Counted from the first letter of the stretch, positions 32,910-42,259 are shown. The stretch: DNA of 48,936 nucleotides from Corynebacterium sp. p3-SID1145 (GCA_025144245.1 JALXXC010000015.1:1-48936); one strand, 5' to 3'. Notes: generated from the letters alone by a model not told the origin. Program-made: numbers and translations.

Positions 32910-35072
32910 CTACAGCATGCAGGACACGCAGCCCTCAATCTCGGTGCCTTCGAGGGCCATCTGGCGCAGACGGATGTAGTACAGCGTCTTGATGCCCTTG
33001 CGCCACGCGTAGATCTGCGCGCGGTTCAGGTCGCGGGTGGTCACCGTGTCCTTGAAGAACAACGTCAGAGACAGGCCCTGGTCGACATACTTGGTGGCCA
33101 CCGCGTAGGTGTCGATGATCTTCTCGTAGCCGATCTCGTAGGCGTCCTTGAAGTAGTCGATGTTCTCGTTGTCCATGTGCGGCGCCGGGTAGTAGACGCG
33201 GCCGATCTTGCCCTCCTTGCGGATCTCGATCTTGGAGGCGATCGGGTGGATCGACGAGGTCGAGTTGTTGATGTAGGAGATCGAGCCGGTCGGCGGCACC
33301 GCCTGCAGGTAACGGTTGTAGATGCCGTCGCGGGCCACATCCGCCTTCAGCTGGGCCCACTGCTCGGCGCTCGGCGGCTGAGCGGACGAATTCGCGAAAA
33401 TGGCCTTGACCTTATCCGTCTTCGGCTGGAAATCTTCCGGGTTGTAGCGGTCGAAGAACTCGCCGGTGGCGTATTCAGAGCGCTCGAAGCCCTCGAACGC
33501 CACGCCCTTTTCCACCGCGATTTTATGGGAGGCCTTGAGGCATTCGTAGAGGACAGCGGCGAAGTACGCGTTGGTGAAGTCCAGGCCTTCCTCGGAGCCG
33601 TAGTCGATGCGTTCGCGACCCAAGTAGCCGTGGAGGTTCATCTGGCCGAGACCGATGGCGTGGGAGGCGTCGTTGCCTTCGCGCACGGACGGCACCGAAT
33701 CGATGGAGGTCTTGTCCGCCACGGCGGTCAGGCCGCGGATGGCCGTCTCCACCGTCTTGGAGAAGTCGTCCGAATCCATCGACATCGCGATATTCAGCGA
33801 ACCGAGGTTGCAGGAGATGTCGTTGCCCAGCTCCTGGTAGGTCAAGTCGTCGTTGAGCACGGACGGAGTGTTGACCTGCAGGATCTCGGAGCACAGGTTG
33901 GACATGTTCACGCGGCCGATCTTCACCGGGTTCGCCTTGTTCGCCGTATCCTCGAACATGATGTACGGGTAGCCGGACTCGAACTGGATCTCCGCGATCG
34001 TCTGGAAGAACTGGCGGGCGTTGATCTTGGACTTGCGGATGCGCGGGTCCTCGACCATCTCCTCGTACTTCTCGGTCACCGAGATATCGGCGAACGGGAC
34101 ACCGTACACGCGCTCCACGTCGTACGGGGAGAACAGGTACATATCGTCGTTGCGCTTGGCCAGCTCGAAAGTGATATCCGGGATGACCACGCCGAGCGAG
34201 AGAGTCTTGATGCGGATCTTCTCGTCCGCGTTCTCGCGCTTAGTGTCCAGGAAGCTCAGGATGTCCGGGTGATGCGCGTTCAGGTACACCGCGCCCGCCC
34301 CCTGGCGCGCGCCGAGCTGGTTGGCGTAGGAGAAGGAGTCCTCCAGCAGCTTCATCACCGGGATGACGCCGGACGACTGGTTCTCGATGTGCTTGATCGG
34401 CGCACCCGACTCGCGGATATTGGACAGCAGCAGTGCTACTCCCCCGCCGCGCTTGGATAGCTGCAGCGACGAGTTGATCGCACGGCCGATGGACTCCATG
34501 TTGTCCTCGATGCGCAGGAGGAAGCAGGACACGAGTTCGCCGCGCTGGGCCTTGCCGGCGTTGAGGAAGGTCGGGGTGGCGGGCTGGAAGCGGCCGGTCA
34601 TGATTTCGTCGACAAGCGCGGAAGCGAGCTCCTCGTTGCCGTCGGCGAGGAACAGCGCCGTCATCGACACGCGGTCCTCGAAACGCTCCAGGTAACGGCG
34701 CCCGTCGAACGTCTTCAGCGTGTACGACGTGTAGTACTTGTACGCGCCCAGGAACGACTTGAAGCGGAATTTGTAGGAGTACGCCCGCTTGAACGTAGAC
34801 TTCACAAATTCCCACTCGTATTTCTCGATCGTCTCCGGCTCGTAGTACTTGTTCTCCACCAGATAGTTCATCTTCTCTTCCAAGTCGTGGAAGTAGACGG
34901 TGTTCTGGTTGACGTGCTGCAGGAAGAACTGGTTCGCCGCCTCACGGTCTTTGTCGAACTGGATCTTGCCGTTCTCGTCGTACAGGTTCAAAAGCGCGTT
35001 CAGCGCGTGGTAATCGAGCTGTTCGGATTGGTTAACCGGCTCGGCGACGGTCTTACCCACAGTGTCGGTCAC
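32910..35072 (-). CDS. nrdE: class Ib ribonucleotide reductase, large subunit
   Basis: A 720-aa catalytic subunit converting NDPs to dNDPs. Conserved parts: [20 protein letters not shown] with the first redox Cys, [25 protein letters not shown] with the radical-site Cys ([12 protein letters not shown]), and the swinging C-terminus CVSCML with the CxxC pair reduced by NrdH. It lacks the N-terminal ATP cone, as expected for class Ib. A GTG at 35072 is used because the codons upstream (RKARR) look unlike the family. nrdI lies 83 bp upstream. Confidence 0.96.
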   Translation of the reverse strand: MTDTVGKTVAEPVNQSEQLDYHALNALLNLYDENGKIQFDKDREAANQFFLQHVNQNTVYFHDLEEKMNYLVENKYYEPETIEKYEWEFVKSTFKRAYSYKFRFKSFLGAYKYYTSYTLKTFDGRRYLERFEDRVSMTALFLADGNEELASALVDEIMTGRFQPATPTFLNAGKAQRGELVSCFLLRIEDNMESIGRAINSSLQLSKRGGGVALLLSNIRESGAPIKHIENQSSGVIPVMKLLEDSFSYANQLGARQGAGAVYLNAHHPDILSFLDTKRENADEKIRIKTLSLGVVIPDITFELAKRNDDMYLFSPYDVERVYGVPFADISVTEKYEEMVEDPRIRKSKINARQFFQTIAEIQFESGYPYIMFEDTANKANPVKIGRVNMSNLCSEILQVNTPSVLNDDLTYQELGNDISCNLGSLNIAMSMDSDDFSKTVETAIRGLTAVADKTSIDSVPSVREGNDASHAIGLGQMNLHGYLGRERIDYGSEEGLDFTNAYFAAVLYECLKASHKIAVEKGVAFEGFERSEYATGEFFDRYNPEDFQPKTDKVKAIFANSSAQPPSAEQWAQLKADVARDGIYNRYLQAVPPTGSISYINNSTSSIHPIASKIEIRKEGKIGRVYYPAPHMDNENIDYFKDAYEIGYEKIIDTYAVATKYVDQGLSLTLFFKDTVTTRDLNRAQIYAWRKGIKTLYYIRLRQMALEGTEIEGCVSCML

Positions 35073-35155
35073 GGTTCTTCGGGCCTTTCTCAAGCAGTGA
35101 TCAAGTTGAATTGTGAAGTTGAAAAGCTAAAAGGTGCAGTTACACAGCAATACGG

Positions 35156-35680
35156 CTATACGGCTTGGTAGCGCTCCCGCAGCCGCGCGAGGCGCAGCGC
35201 GCTATCCGTCTTCTGCGCACGACGCTCCTCAAGCACCTCGCGCTCGTGCGCGGTGAGCGGTTCGAGGCCGAGCTTATCGACGTTCGCCACCAAGTTCTCG
35301 CGCACCGTCTCCACATCCAGCTCCGAGCCCATAAGCTCGAAACGGTACATGTGCGGCACACCCGTCTTGGCTGCGATGACATCCCCCGCTTTGCAGAAGT
35401 CCGGGCCGAAATTCGAGTTGCCCGACGAGATCACGCCGCGCAGCAGCTTCCGGTTCGACTCGTCGTTCAAGAATCGGATCACCTGCACCGGGACTGGCCG
35501 GGAGTTCTCGTGGTTGAGCGACGCCCCTCCCCCGTAGGTCGGGCACACGAGCACGAACGGCTTCTCCACCTTCAGCGGCGCCTCCGTGCGCCGCAGCGGA
35601 ATCCGTGCGCTCGGAAGCCCGAGCTTCTCCACAAAGCGGTGGGTATTGCCCGTCGCGGAAGAGAAATAGACGACCAACAT
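35156..35680 (-). CDS. nrdI: NrdI flavodoxin-like protein
   Basis: A 174-aa FMN protein that supplies superoxide or peroxide to assemble the Mn2-tyrosyl cofactor of NrdF. LVVYFSSATGNTHRFVEKL at 2-20 is the FMN-phosphate loop. VCPTYGGG near 45 and VISSGNSNFGPDFCKAGD near 82-100 are NrdI hallmarks. A ~35-residue charged helical extension (LTAHEREVLEERRAQKTDS...) follows the usual end. Confidence 0.94.
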   Translation of the reverse strand: MLVVYFSSATGNTHRFVEKLGLPSARIPLRRTEAPLKVEKPFVLVCPTYGGGASLNHENSRPVPVQVIRFLNDESNRKLLRGVISSGNSNFGPDFCKAGDVIAAKTGVPHMYRFELMGSELDVETVRENLVANVDKLGLEPLTAHEREVLEERRAQKTDSALRLARLRERYQAV

Positions 35681-35756
35681 GAAGGACTGCCGACCTTAAA
35701 TATGAGCGGGATGTGAGGGTGGGATGACTGAACGGGAACTATCGGCGCAAAACGTC

Positions 35757-35780
35757 GAGCCGCCAACAACGTGACGGCTC
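35757..35780 (-). terminator. hairpin between nrdH and nrdI
   Basis: GAGCCG and CGGCTC form a 6-bp stem over a 12-nt loop. Read leftward it is followed by GACGTTTTGC, so it may act as a partial terminator. Confidence 0.4.
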
Positions 35781-35798
35781 TAGTTTCTTACGGGGCGG

Positions 35799-36032
35799 CT
35801 AGGCGACACCCTCTGCGAGGGTGCGGATACGGTCCGGGCGGAAGCCCGACCAGTGCTCCCCGTCGGCCTCCACGACCGGCGCCTGCAGGTAGCCCAAAGC
35901 CATGACGTAGTCACGTGCGGAATCATCCATGGAGATATCCACGGTGGTGTACTCCAGGCCAGCGCGGTCCAGCGCCTTCTTCGTCGCGTTGCACTGCATG
36001 CAAGCCGGCTTGGTGTAAAGGGTGATCGACAT
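35799..36032 (-). CDS. nrdH: NrdH glutaredoxin-like redoxin
   Basis: A 77-aa electron donor for NrdE. The redox motif is Cys11-Met-Gln-Cys14 (KPACMQCNATKK); CVQC or CMQC is typical for NrdH. The C-terminal WSGFRPDRI segment is the NrdH signature that lets thioredoxin reductase reduce it. First gene of the leftward nrdHIE unit, behind a long leader and the putative NrdR region. Confidence 0.95.
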   Translation of the reverse strand: MSITLYTKPACMQCNATKKALDRAGLEYTTVDISMDDSARDYVMALGYLQAPVVEADGEHWSGFRPDRIRTLAEGVA

Positions 36033-36189
36033 AATTCTCAGGCTCTTTTCTTCTCAGAGGATGTTCGGGGGCTAGTGAGACTTACCTGGCGGCCCCAGGG
36101 GTGCCGCTAGCGCTCGAATCAACATAAGAGTGGTGCGGCATCGAGCGATGCGCCGCGCCCGCTCCCCGTCGGGGGGCGAACACCAAGAA

Positions 36190-36291
36190 ACACTATACGT
36201 TGTGCCACATTCTGGCAACTGATACTACATGTAGTAGTTACACGTGTGGTATTCGCAGGATAGCCAAGGGAAATAACCTACATGTAGTTCT
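36190..36291. promoter_or_regulatory. nrd promoter region with putative NrdR boxes
   Basis: ACACTATACGTTGTGC (36190-36205) fits the NrdR-box pattern closely and overlaps a leftward -10 (TATAGT, 36192-36197). TACTACATGTAGTA (36223-36236) is a perfect palindrome; aligned as a box it starts 32 bp from the first, three helical turns. A further CTACATGTAG lies at 36278-36287, 53 bp beyond, and ACACGTGT at 36240-36247. The rest of 36033-36390 is a ~150-nt nrdH leader and unannotated upstream sequence with no gene seen. Confidence 0.6.
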
Positions 36292-36390
36292 GTCACATAC
36301 GTTCACTCGCGGAAAACGGCTTACACGGGTGCAATTTCACGCGAAAAATTTTCACACCCTCCCGAAATCACGGTAGCTACAGCGCGAAAA

Positions 36391-36440
36391 GGCCCTCCCT
36401 GATCCCTGATTCACACCGAACCGGGGATCCTGGGAGGGCC
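36391..36440 (-). terminator. intrinsic terminator of the VWA gene
   Basis: GGCCCTCCC pairs perfectly with GGGAGGGCC around inner pairing (GGGGATCC region). Read leftward it ends in CTTTTCGC. Confidence 0.75.
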
Positions 36441-36471
36441 TAAACACCTCATATTGGCGGGGCCGCCACTA

Positions 36472-38484
36472 CTACCTGCGGCGCAACACCACGATCGCCG
36501 CCACCAACGCCGCCAGCACCGCCAGGATGCCCGCACTGATCAACGCAATCAGAATGCCGCGGGCACCAGAGCCCTTCCCACCGTCATCTTCCTGCGCCTG
36601 AGTCTGCTCCGACCCATCGGACTCCTCGCCATCCTTCTTCCCGCCTGTATCCGGCGGGTTATCACTCGGCTCCGGGCCGTCCTTATCCGTCGGCCGCCAA
36701 TCCGGACCATCAGTCTCCGCCCCGACCGCGTCGAACGCGATCTCAAACGGCTGCTCGACACCCATGACCTTGTCCGCGTCGCCCTGCGGCATGCCGAGAC
36801 CCACGTAGTAATAGCCCGCGTTCGCCTGCTGCGCACCCGTACTGCCAGTTTCCCTGTTACGGAAGTTGATCACGTTTCCAGCCAGGGTGGCTTCAGGGCG
36901 GGTCGATTCATACTTGATGTTTTGGCGGAACGGCGAATACAACATCGGGGACAGATTGCCGAGACCGCCATCCTGCGACTTGAGGGACCGGTAACTGAAC
37001 ACTGGGCGTTGCCCGTACTCCACCGGGATTTTGTAGAAGCGGTACTCACCCGGAACAATCGCGTCCTTATACGCACCCGGCTTCACTTCAACCGCCTCAG
37101 AGAAACTCGAACCGCCCTTGATGTCCTGCGCCCCACCGAAGTCGAGCTGGGGACCGTCATCACTTGTGTCCACCGCATCCGGGTACCCGGCGACCTCGGA
37201 ATCATCGGGAATCGGCTCGAAGTTGATTTCAACCTCAACGTCGACTTCTTCCTCGCCGCGGCCAGTTACAGCACTTGCGTTCTCATACGCGATTTGGTCA
37301 GGAATAGTCCATTGTTGCCCGCACCCTCTTTCTTCCTCGACCGGCTGAATCCGCCGGATCAGAGGTTCCGGCATCCAGGCAGCGCTGCCGCTCGTCTTGC
37401 CGTCGATTTCTGTGTAAGCACCGCCGTAGCTGCCTTCGCACTTTTCGACTCCGTTTATGGGGTCAGCACGTCGTACGGTGAACCTGGCATCAGTAGCTCG
37501 CCCCGAAGTCGACCGCTTTGGAAGGACAGTCGTTGAAATGACCGCATTGTGGCCCTCCGGAATCGCGACCTTGTAGTAGCCTGTCTCGACTTTATCGCCG
37601 GGATTCTTCTGGAGTTTCGCGTTCACGGTGGTGTGATAGCGGCCTTCGCCCAGCCACTTGGCGTCTTCCGGGGTATCGGAATACTCAAACTCAGTACCAG
37701 CCGTCTGGTAGGTCTCGGCGTCACGCTGGGCCAGGAACTTCACCGACTCCGCCAACGAACCAGCATCATCAGCTTCCATGAACTCACCGCCACCAGCCTC
37801 GGCGACACACTCCAGCTCCTTACGGGCCTCCTCATCAGTCTTGAACCCGACCGTGTGAATCGTCAGATCAAAACCATCACCCGCCAACTCCTTAGCCACC
37901 TCACACACCGGCGGCGGCGCACACGTATCAATACCATCAGAAACCAAAATGATCGTCCGCTCACCCGAATCACCAAGCTCCTTAGCGGCAGCCTTCAACG
38001 AATTACCCACCGGGGTATACCCCTTCGGCGACATCTCATCGATCTTGGAATTCAATAGACCCTTATCCGACTTGCCCACCGGAACCAAGGTCTCAATATC
38101 CTGACACCCCCTCTCACGATTATCCGGCGTATTCGACTCACGCATCCCATAGGCCAACAAACCCAAATTCGCCTGCTCCGGCAACGAATTCACCAAATCA
38201 TGAGACGCTTTCTTCGCCGCATCCATACGACTGCCACCACCAACATCGGCCTCACTCATCGAAAACGACGCATCCAACACCAACGCCGCTTTACTATCAA
38301 CCGTCGCTTCATTCGAACCAGCAGATTCAGTCGCCTCAGTCGATGACGACTCCGCCGCAGACGACTCACCACTACCATGCTGCGCCCCGGCATCACCAGG
38401 AACAACAAACCCCGACACACCAAGCAGCGCAGCAACAAACAACACCGAAACGAAACTCAAAGAAAACGTGCGCGTCGTACTCAT
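36472..38484 (-). CDS. secreted, membrane-anchored VWA-domain protein
   Basis: A 670-aa envelope protein. It has an N-terminal signal peptide with a cut near AGAQ (about 35), a Ser/Glu-rich linker, and a von Willebrand A domain (about 65-250). The MIDAS residues are Asp71-Ala-Ser73-Phe-Ser75, a Thr near GYTPVGNSL and Asp in LVSDGIDTC. A large extracellular region with paired Cys (VCEVAKEL, GCGQQW) follows, then an acidic Pro/Ser/Asp stalk (about 585-635) and one C-terminal membrane helix ending in RRR. VWA domains bind ligands through a metal ion. The ligand is unknown. No pilin, sortase or MoxR gene stands beside it. Confidence 0.85.
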   Translation of the reverse strand: MSTTRTFSLSFVSVLFVAALLGVSGFVVPGDAGAQHGSGESSAAESSSTEATESAGSNEATVDSKAALVLDASFSMSEADVGGGSRMDAAKKASHDLVNSLPEQANLGLLAYGMRESNTPDNRERGCQDIETLVPVGKSDKGLLNSKIDEMSPKGYTPVGNSLKAAAKELGDSGERTIILVSDGIDTCAPPPVCEVAKELAGDGFDLTIHTVGFKTDEEARKELECVAEAGGGEFMEADDAGSLAESVKFLAQRDAETYQTAGTEFEYSDTPEDAKWLGEGRYHTTVNAKLQKNPGDKVETGYYKVAIPEGHNAVISTTVLPKRSTSGRATDARFTVRRADPINGVEKCEGSYGGAYTEIDGKTSGSAAWMPEPLIRRIQPVEEERGCGQQWTIPDQIAYENASAVTGRGEEEVDVEVEINFEPIPDDSEVAGYPDAVDTSDDGPQLDFGGAQDIKGGSSFSEAVEVKPGAYKDAIVPGEYRFYKIPVEYGQRPVFSYRSLKSQDGGLGNLSPMLYSPFRQNIKYESTRPEATLAGNVINFRNRETGSTGAQQANAGYYYVGLGMPQGDADKVMGVEQPFEIAFDAVGAETDGPDWRPTDKDGPEPSDNPPDTGGKKDGEESDGSEQTQAQEDDGGKGSGARGILIALISAGILAVLAALVAAIVVLRRR

Positions 38485-38608
38485 GATCCTGAAAAGCCGG
38501 GGACAACAAACAGCAAGTACACGAGAAAATAATTTCCCCGCATGAACCTACGGTTAACACTACGCGCAGATCGTGTCACAAATCACAACAATGACTCGGA
38601 AAAAGAAA

Positions 38609-38652
38609 ACGCCCCCTGCCGCGAGCACGGAGCTCATTGCGGCGGGGGCGTT
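38609..38652 (-). terminator. intrinsic terminator of rpmJ
   Basis: AACGCCCCCTGCCGC pairs with GCGGCGGGGGCGTT. Read leftward it is followed by TTCTTTTTCC. 38485-38608 upstream of the VWA gene otherwise holds only its promoter. Confidence 0.8.
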
Positions 38653-38665
38653 AAGAAATCAGCAA

Positions 38666-38788
38666 CTAGCCCTGACGAGCCTTGAAGCGCGGATCCTTCT
38701 TGTTGATCACGTACACTTTGCCGCGACGACGGACAACCTGAGCGCCCGGCTTGTTCTTCAGCGACCGAAGGGACTTACGGACCTTCAT
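38666..38788 (-). CDS. rpmJ: 50S ribosomal protein L36, cysteine-free form
   Basis: A 40-aa ribosomal protein starting [19 protein letters not shown] and ending DPRFKARQG. The zinc-ribbon Cys and His of classical L36 are absent, so this is the zinc-independent (C-minus) form typical of corynebacteria, which can replace a zinc-binding paralogue when zinc is scarce. AAAGGAG is 6 nt before the ATG. A longer frame to 38995 is not coding. Confidence 0.93.
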   Translation of the reverse strand: MKVRKSLRSLKNKPGAQVVRRRGKVYVINKKDPRFKARQG

Positions 38789-38980
38789 CGGGCGCTCCTT
38801 TCTACTCGTTTGTTTTCCCGAGTGCCCGCCGCGGAAACACGGTGATCCGTGCAGGTGGCGACGTTCAATCGTTTCTTTGGTCGGCGCGCCACAGGATGGC
38901 GCTGCCGTGCAACGGGAGTCAATGCTACCTGACCGGCCCCGTAGCACCAAAACGGCCGGAGCCGGGGAATGCTTCCGCGC

Positions 38981-38986
38981 TACGAT
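38981..38986 (+). promoter_or_regulatory. -10 hexamer TACGAT, leaderless nadE
   Basis: TACGAT, 7 nt, ATG at 38994. Confidence 0.5.
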
Positions 38987-38993
38987 AGCGGAC

Positions 38994-39878
38994 ATGTCTC
39001 ACGAGTCCGGCACCACTTCCGACAACTTGCCCGAACACCCCTCCCACGACGCTATCGGCGCAACGCAGCAGGAAATCATCGCGGCGCTCGACGTGAAACC
39101 GTTCATCGCGCCCGCCGGCGAGATCGCCCGGCGCGTGGACTTCCTCGTCGACTACCTGGAAAAAACCGGCGCGAAGGGCTTCGTCCTCGGCATCTCGGGC
39201 GGCCAGGACTCGACACTAGCGGGCAAATTGGCGCAGATGGCTGTGGAGAAGACCCGCGAGCAGGGCCGGGAGGCCACGTTCGTCGCAGTGCGTCTCCCCC
39301 ACGGTGTGCAGGCGGACGAGGATGACGCGCAGCTCGCCCTCGACTTCATCCAGCCCGACAAACGCGTCACGGTGAATATCGAGCCGGCGACGACCGCGCT
39401 CGCCAGCCAGGTGGCCGACAGCCTCGACCGCGGCAAGCTCGGCGACTTCAACAAGGGCAACGTCAAAGCCCGCATGCGCATGACCGCCCAGTACGCCATC
39501 GCGGGCGAGCTTGGACTCCTCGTTATCGGCACTGACCACGCGGCGGAGAACCTCACCGGGTTCTTCACTAAGTTCGGCGACGGCGCGGCCGATCTCATCC
39601 CCCTCGCAGGATTGAACAAGCGCCAGGGCGCGCAGCTCCTCGCCCACCTCGAGGCGGATAAGCGGCTCTACGAGAAGGTCCCCACCGCCGACCTCGAGGA
39701 AGACCGGCCCGCGCTTCCCGACGAAGAGGCGCTCGGCGTCACCTACGCCCAGATCGACGACTACCTCGAGGGCGCGCTTATCGACGCCACCGCCGCCGCC
39801 CGCCTCGAGCATCTCTGGGCCGTCGGCCAGCACAAGCGCCATCTGCCGCCCGGCCCGGCCGAAACGTGGTGGCTCTAG
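38994..39878 (+). CDS. nadE: ammonia-dependent NAD synthetase
   Basis: A 294-aa enzyme amidating nicotinate adenine dinucleotide to NAD with ammonia and ATP. The PP-loop ATP motif SGGQDST is at 68-74. [36 protein letters not shown] near 180-215 and [25 protein letters not shown] near 230 are typical of the short form without a glutaminase domain. Final step of the salvage route begun by PncA and PncB. Confidence 0.95.
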   Translation: MSHESGTTSDNLPEHPSHDAIGATQQEIIAALDVKPFIAPAGEIARRVDFLVDYLEKTGAKGFVLGISGGQDSTLAGKLAQMAVEKTREQGREATFVAVRLPHGVQADEDDAQLALDFIQPDKRVTVNIEPATTALASQVADSLDRGKLGDFNKGNVKARMRMTAQYAIAGELGLLVIGTDHAAENLTGFFTKFGDGAADLIPLAGLNKRQGAQLLAHLEADKRLYEKVPTADLEEDRPALPDEEALGVTYAQIDDYLEGALIDATAAARLEHLWAVGQHKRHLPPGPAETWWL

Positions 39879-39914
39879 GGGCCTCCGCACCCCCGCCAGC
39901 CAAAGCCGCGTGGC

Positions 39915-40682
39915 CTAACCGATGGTGTGCAACGTCTCCTCCGCAGCGCGGACCAGGGCGGATCCGTAACTCGGGCCGTGCGTGTAGGCATGGACTGCGA
40001 GCGGGTGGAGCTGGTGGATGGGAATGCGGGTGTCCCAGCCCCTGCCGAGGGTGGCTCCGGTGGCGAGGTAGCCGTCGATAAGCGCGCTTAGGTGCGGTGC
40101 GCCGAAGAGCTCGAGCATCGCGATGTCGGTGAGCGGGTGGCCGCCGTGCGCCGCCGGGTCGATGAACCGCGGGCCGGTGGTGGAGAACAGAAGGTTGCCG
40201 GCCCAGAGGTCGCCGTGAATGCGCGCGAGAGGCGCGTCTTCGTCCTCGGCGACGAGCGCTTCGCACGCCCGCTTGACCGTGTCCAACCCTTCCGCACCGA
40301 GATTCCCGCTGCGGTGGGCCTTCTCCGCGAACGGCATGACCCGCTGCGCGGTGTAGAACTCCGCCCACCGCGCCGTCGGCGTGCATTCCTGCTCGGCACG
40401 GCCGATGAAATTCGGGCCCTCCCAGCCGTCCGCCGGCACCCCGAACGCGTCCGCGCCCATCGCGTGAATCGCGGCGAGCTCGCGGCCTGCTTCCGCTGCG
40501 GCAGCGGCGGTGGGCCGGGCGCTGGCGACGCGCTCGATCGTGACCGTGTTCGCCTCCTCGTCGAGGTCGAGCACCTCCACAACCGCGCGGGAGCCTTCCC
40601 GCAGCCAGCGCAGATAGGCTGCTTCGGCCGCCGCGGCCCCCGGAGCACTTCCGTGCTTCACGAACACGTCTGCATTAGACAT
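39915..40682 (-). CDS. fructosamine kinase family protein
   Basis: A 255-aa kinase-like fold protein. NFIGRAEQECTPTARWAEFYTAQRVMPF near 92-120 matches fructosamine-3-kinases, and IHGDLWAGNLLFSTTGPRFIDPAAHGGHPLTDIAMLELFGAP near 168-210 holds the catalytic Asp and the metal Asp. Bacterial members phosphorylate ketosamines such as ribulosamines, which lets glycated protein break down. GGAGGG lies 5 nt before the ATG at 40682, inside the end of ogt, so the genes are coupled (8-bp overlap). The usual N-terminal nucleotide loop is short here. Confidence 0.85.
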   Translation of the reverse strand: MSNADVFVKHGSAPGAAAAEAAYLRWLREGSRAVVEVLDLDEEANTVTIERVASARPTAAAAAEAGRELAAIHAMGADAFGVPADGWEGPNFIGRAEQECTPTARWAEFYTAQRVMPFAEKAHRSGNLGAEGLDTVKRACEALVAEDEDAPLARIHGDLWAGNLLFSTTGPRFIDPAAHGGHPLTDIAMLELFGAPHLSALIDGYLATGATLGRGWDTRIPIHQLHPLAVHAYTHGPSYGSALVRAAEETLHTIG

Positions 40683-41154
40683 CGGCACCCTCCAATTCGA
40701 GCAGGAACCGTTTCGTCTCGGAGCCGCCCCGGTAGCCGCCTAAACCCCCATCTGCACGCAGCACCCGGTGGCACGGCACGAGCAGGGGCAGCGGGTTATT
40801 CGCGCACGCTCCTCCGACCGCGCGCACAGCCTTCGGGTTCCCTACCTTCGCCGCCAGCTCTTTGTACGTGGTGGTGTGCCCGTACGGGACGCGGGCCAGT
40901 TCGCGGAGCACGTCAGAGCGGAAACCGGTGGCGAAGCGGTAGTCGAGCGGCACCGTGAACTCGCGCCGCTGCCCCGCGAAATACTCGGCCAGCTGGTGCG
41001 CCGCCAGCGGGACTACGGCCTTTGCCCCGATGCGCTCACGCTCGGCATCGATGCCGTCGGACTCGAACAGTACCTTCGCCACCCCCGCCGAAGACACCAC
41101 CAACCCGATTCGCCCGAGCGGAGAATCAATTTCGTGGAACTGCAGTTCGTCCAT
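40675..41154 (-). CDS. ogt: methylated-DNA-protein-cysteine methyltransferase
   Basis: A 159-aa suicide repair protein that takes methyl groups from O6-methylguanine. The acceptor is Cys128 in LVPCHRVLRADGGLGGYRGG. RVPYGHTTTYKELAAKVGNPKAVRAVGGACANNP near 88-121 is the DNA-binding helix-turn-helix with the Arg finger. Codons upstream to 41196 are non-coding. Confidence 0.95.
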   Translation of the reverse strand: MDELQFHEIDSPLGRIGLVVSSAGVAKVLFESDGIDAERERIGAKAVVPLAAHQLAEYFAGQRREFTVPLDYRFATGFRSDVLRELARVPYGHTTTYKELAAKVGNPKAVRAVGGACANNPLPLLVPCHRVLRADGGLGGYRGGSETKRFLLELEGADV

Positions 41155-41161
41155 GGCCCCC

Positions 41162-41167
41162 ACGGTA
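41162..41167 (-). promoter_or_regulatory. -10 hexamer TACCGT, leaderless ogt
   Basis: TACCGT, 7 nt, ATG at 41154. Confidence 0.5.
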
Positions 41168-41227
41168 CTGGGCCGAGCCGGTTCCCGTCGCGGCAAAGAC
41201 AGCAGAACCGGATGACAGGAATGCGAA

Positions 41228-41251
41228 AAACCCAGCCTTCCGGCTGAGTTT
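41228..41251 (-). terminator. terminator of tRNA-Ala
   Basis: AAACCCAGCC pairs with GGCTGAGTTT (one mismatch) over TTCC. Read leftward, TTTTTCGC follows. Confidence 0.7.
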
Positions 41252-41260
41252 CCACCTTGG

Positions 41261-41333
41261 TGGAGCTAACGGGATTCGAACCCGTGACCCCCACACTGCC
41301 AGTGTGGTGCGCTACCAACTGCGCCATAGCCCC
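41261..41333 (-). tRNA. tRNA-Ala (GGC)
   Basis: Read leftward, GGGGCTA pairs with TAGCTCC, including the G3-U70 wobble that identifies tRNA-Ala. The anticodon arm CCACA-CTGGCAG-TGTGG gives GGC. Confidence 0.95.
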
Positions 41334-41341
41334 GTAGCTTC

Positions 41342-41381
41342 CGGCGGACGCGGTCCTTATTCAGGACCGTGCGGTCCGCCG
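41342..41381. repeat. two-tier hairpin beside tRNA-Ala
   Basis: CGGCGGAC/GTCCGCCG and inner CGGTCCT/AGGACCG form one long stem with a small internal loop. It has no T run. It may separate the dsbA-like transcript from the tRNA. Confidence 0.55.
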
Positions 41382-41443
41382 AGCGACTTTGCTAAATATA
41401 CACCGGTGGGTGGGCGAGTCCAAAATCGCCCACTGCCAGCGGT

Positions 41444-42211
41444 TTAGCTAGCCAGAAGGTCGTCGATCCAGTTCTCGAGGGGGTTGGATTCGACATCCTT
41501 GCCGTCGACAAGCACGCGCGGGGACGAAAGCTCGCCGGTCTTGTCCTGCAGGTCCTGCTCATTAGCTTCGCCGAGCTGCTTCGCCTGATCCTCGTACTCG
41601 CCGTCGCGGATCGCCTTGACGGCATCCTTGGACGCGCCGAAGTCCTTCGCCGTGTCGGCCAGAGAGTTGTTGTCGGAGCTCGAATACAGGCTCTGCTGCT
41701 CTTCGAGGAGGACCTTGCGCATGTTCCAGTACGCCGCGACATCGCCCTTGTCGGCCAGCGCGAGGGTCGCCGCCAAGGCCTGCGTGGAGTAGCCCTTGTT
41801 GTACTTCTGGCCAGTCCCGTCGAGGAAGACCATCGGGTGGATGTGCACCTTCAGCTCACCGGACTTGATCTTCTCGAGCATCTCGGCGTCCGACTTCGTG
41901 GCCAGGTCCGCGCAGTAGTGGCAGGCGAAGTCCTCGTAAAGGCTCGCTTCCTTGGCCCCGTCGGCGTTCTCGCCCGCGAGGGTGATGGTGTTATCGGAGA
42001 ACTCCATGGTGACTCCGTCGACATTCTCCATATTCTCCGCGAGGCGGTCGGCGCGCGCACCGCGACCGTTGTAGACGATCAAACCGATCACCAGGGCGCC
42101 GATGAGAATCAGTGCGCCGAGGGCCCACCAGAAGCCCTTGCCGCCGGAGGAATTGGGGTTAGCGACCTTCGTCGAGCCCTTCGTGGTCGTGGGCTTGGAA
42201 GAGGAACTCAC
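41444..42211 (-). CDS. membrane-anchored DsbA-like thiol oxidoreductase
   Basis: A 255-aa protein: a Ser/Thr/Lys-rich cytoplasmic N-terminus, one membrane helix (about 27-47) and an extracytoplasmic thioredoxin-like domain. The redox motif is Cys97-His-Tyr-Cys100 in YEDFACHYCADL. SSPRVLVDGKDV near the end is the cis-Pro region of DsbA-like proteins. Such proteins make or shuffle disulfides in exported proteins. The GTG start has AAGGTGA 6 nt upstream. The MauE-like gene is 48 bp upstream on the same strand, a likely partner. Confidence 0.85.
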   Translation of the reverse strand: MSSSSKPTTTKGSTKVANPNSSGGKGFWWALGALILIGALVIGLIVYNGRGARADRLAENMENVDGVTMEFSDNTITLAGENADGAKEASLYEDFACHYCADLATKSDAEMLEKIKSGELKVHIHPMVFLDGTGQKYNKGYSTQALAATLALADKGDVAAYWNMRKVLLEEQQSLYSSSDNNSLADTAKDFGASKDAVKAIRDGEYEDQAKQLGEANEQDLQDKTGELSSPRVLVDGKDVESNPLENWIDDLLAS

Positions 42212-42259
42212 AGTGAATCACCTTATGTTCTCGGGGGCGAGCTGTTTCACCCGGAAAGT

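Noticed and set aside
41342..41381. Terminator of the DsbA-like gene
   Set aside because: The stem is long and stable but lacks a T run in either direction, so it is listed only as a hairpin.
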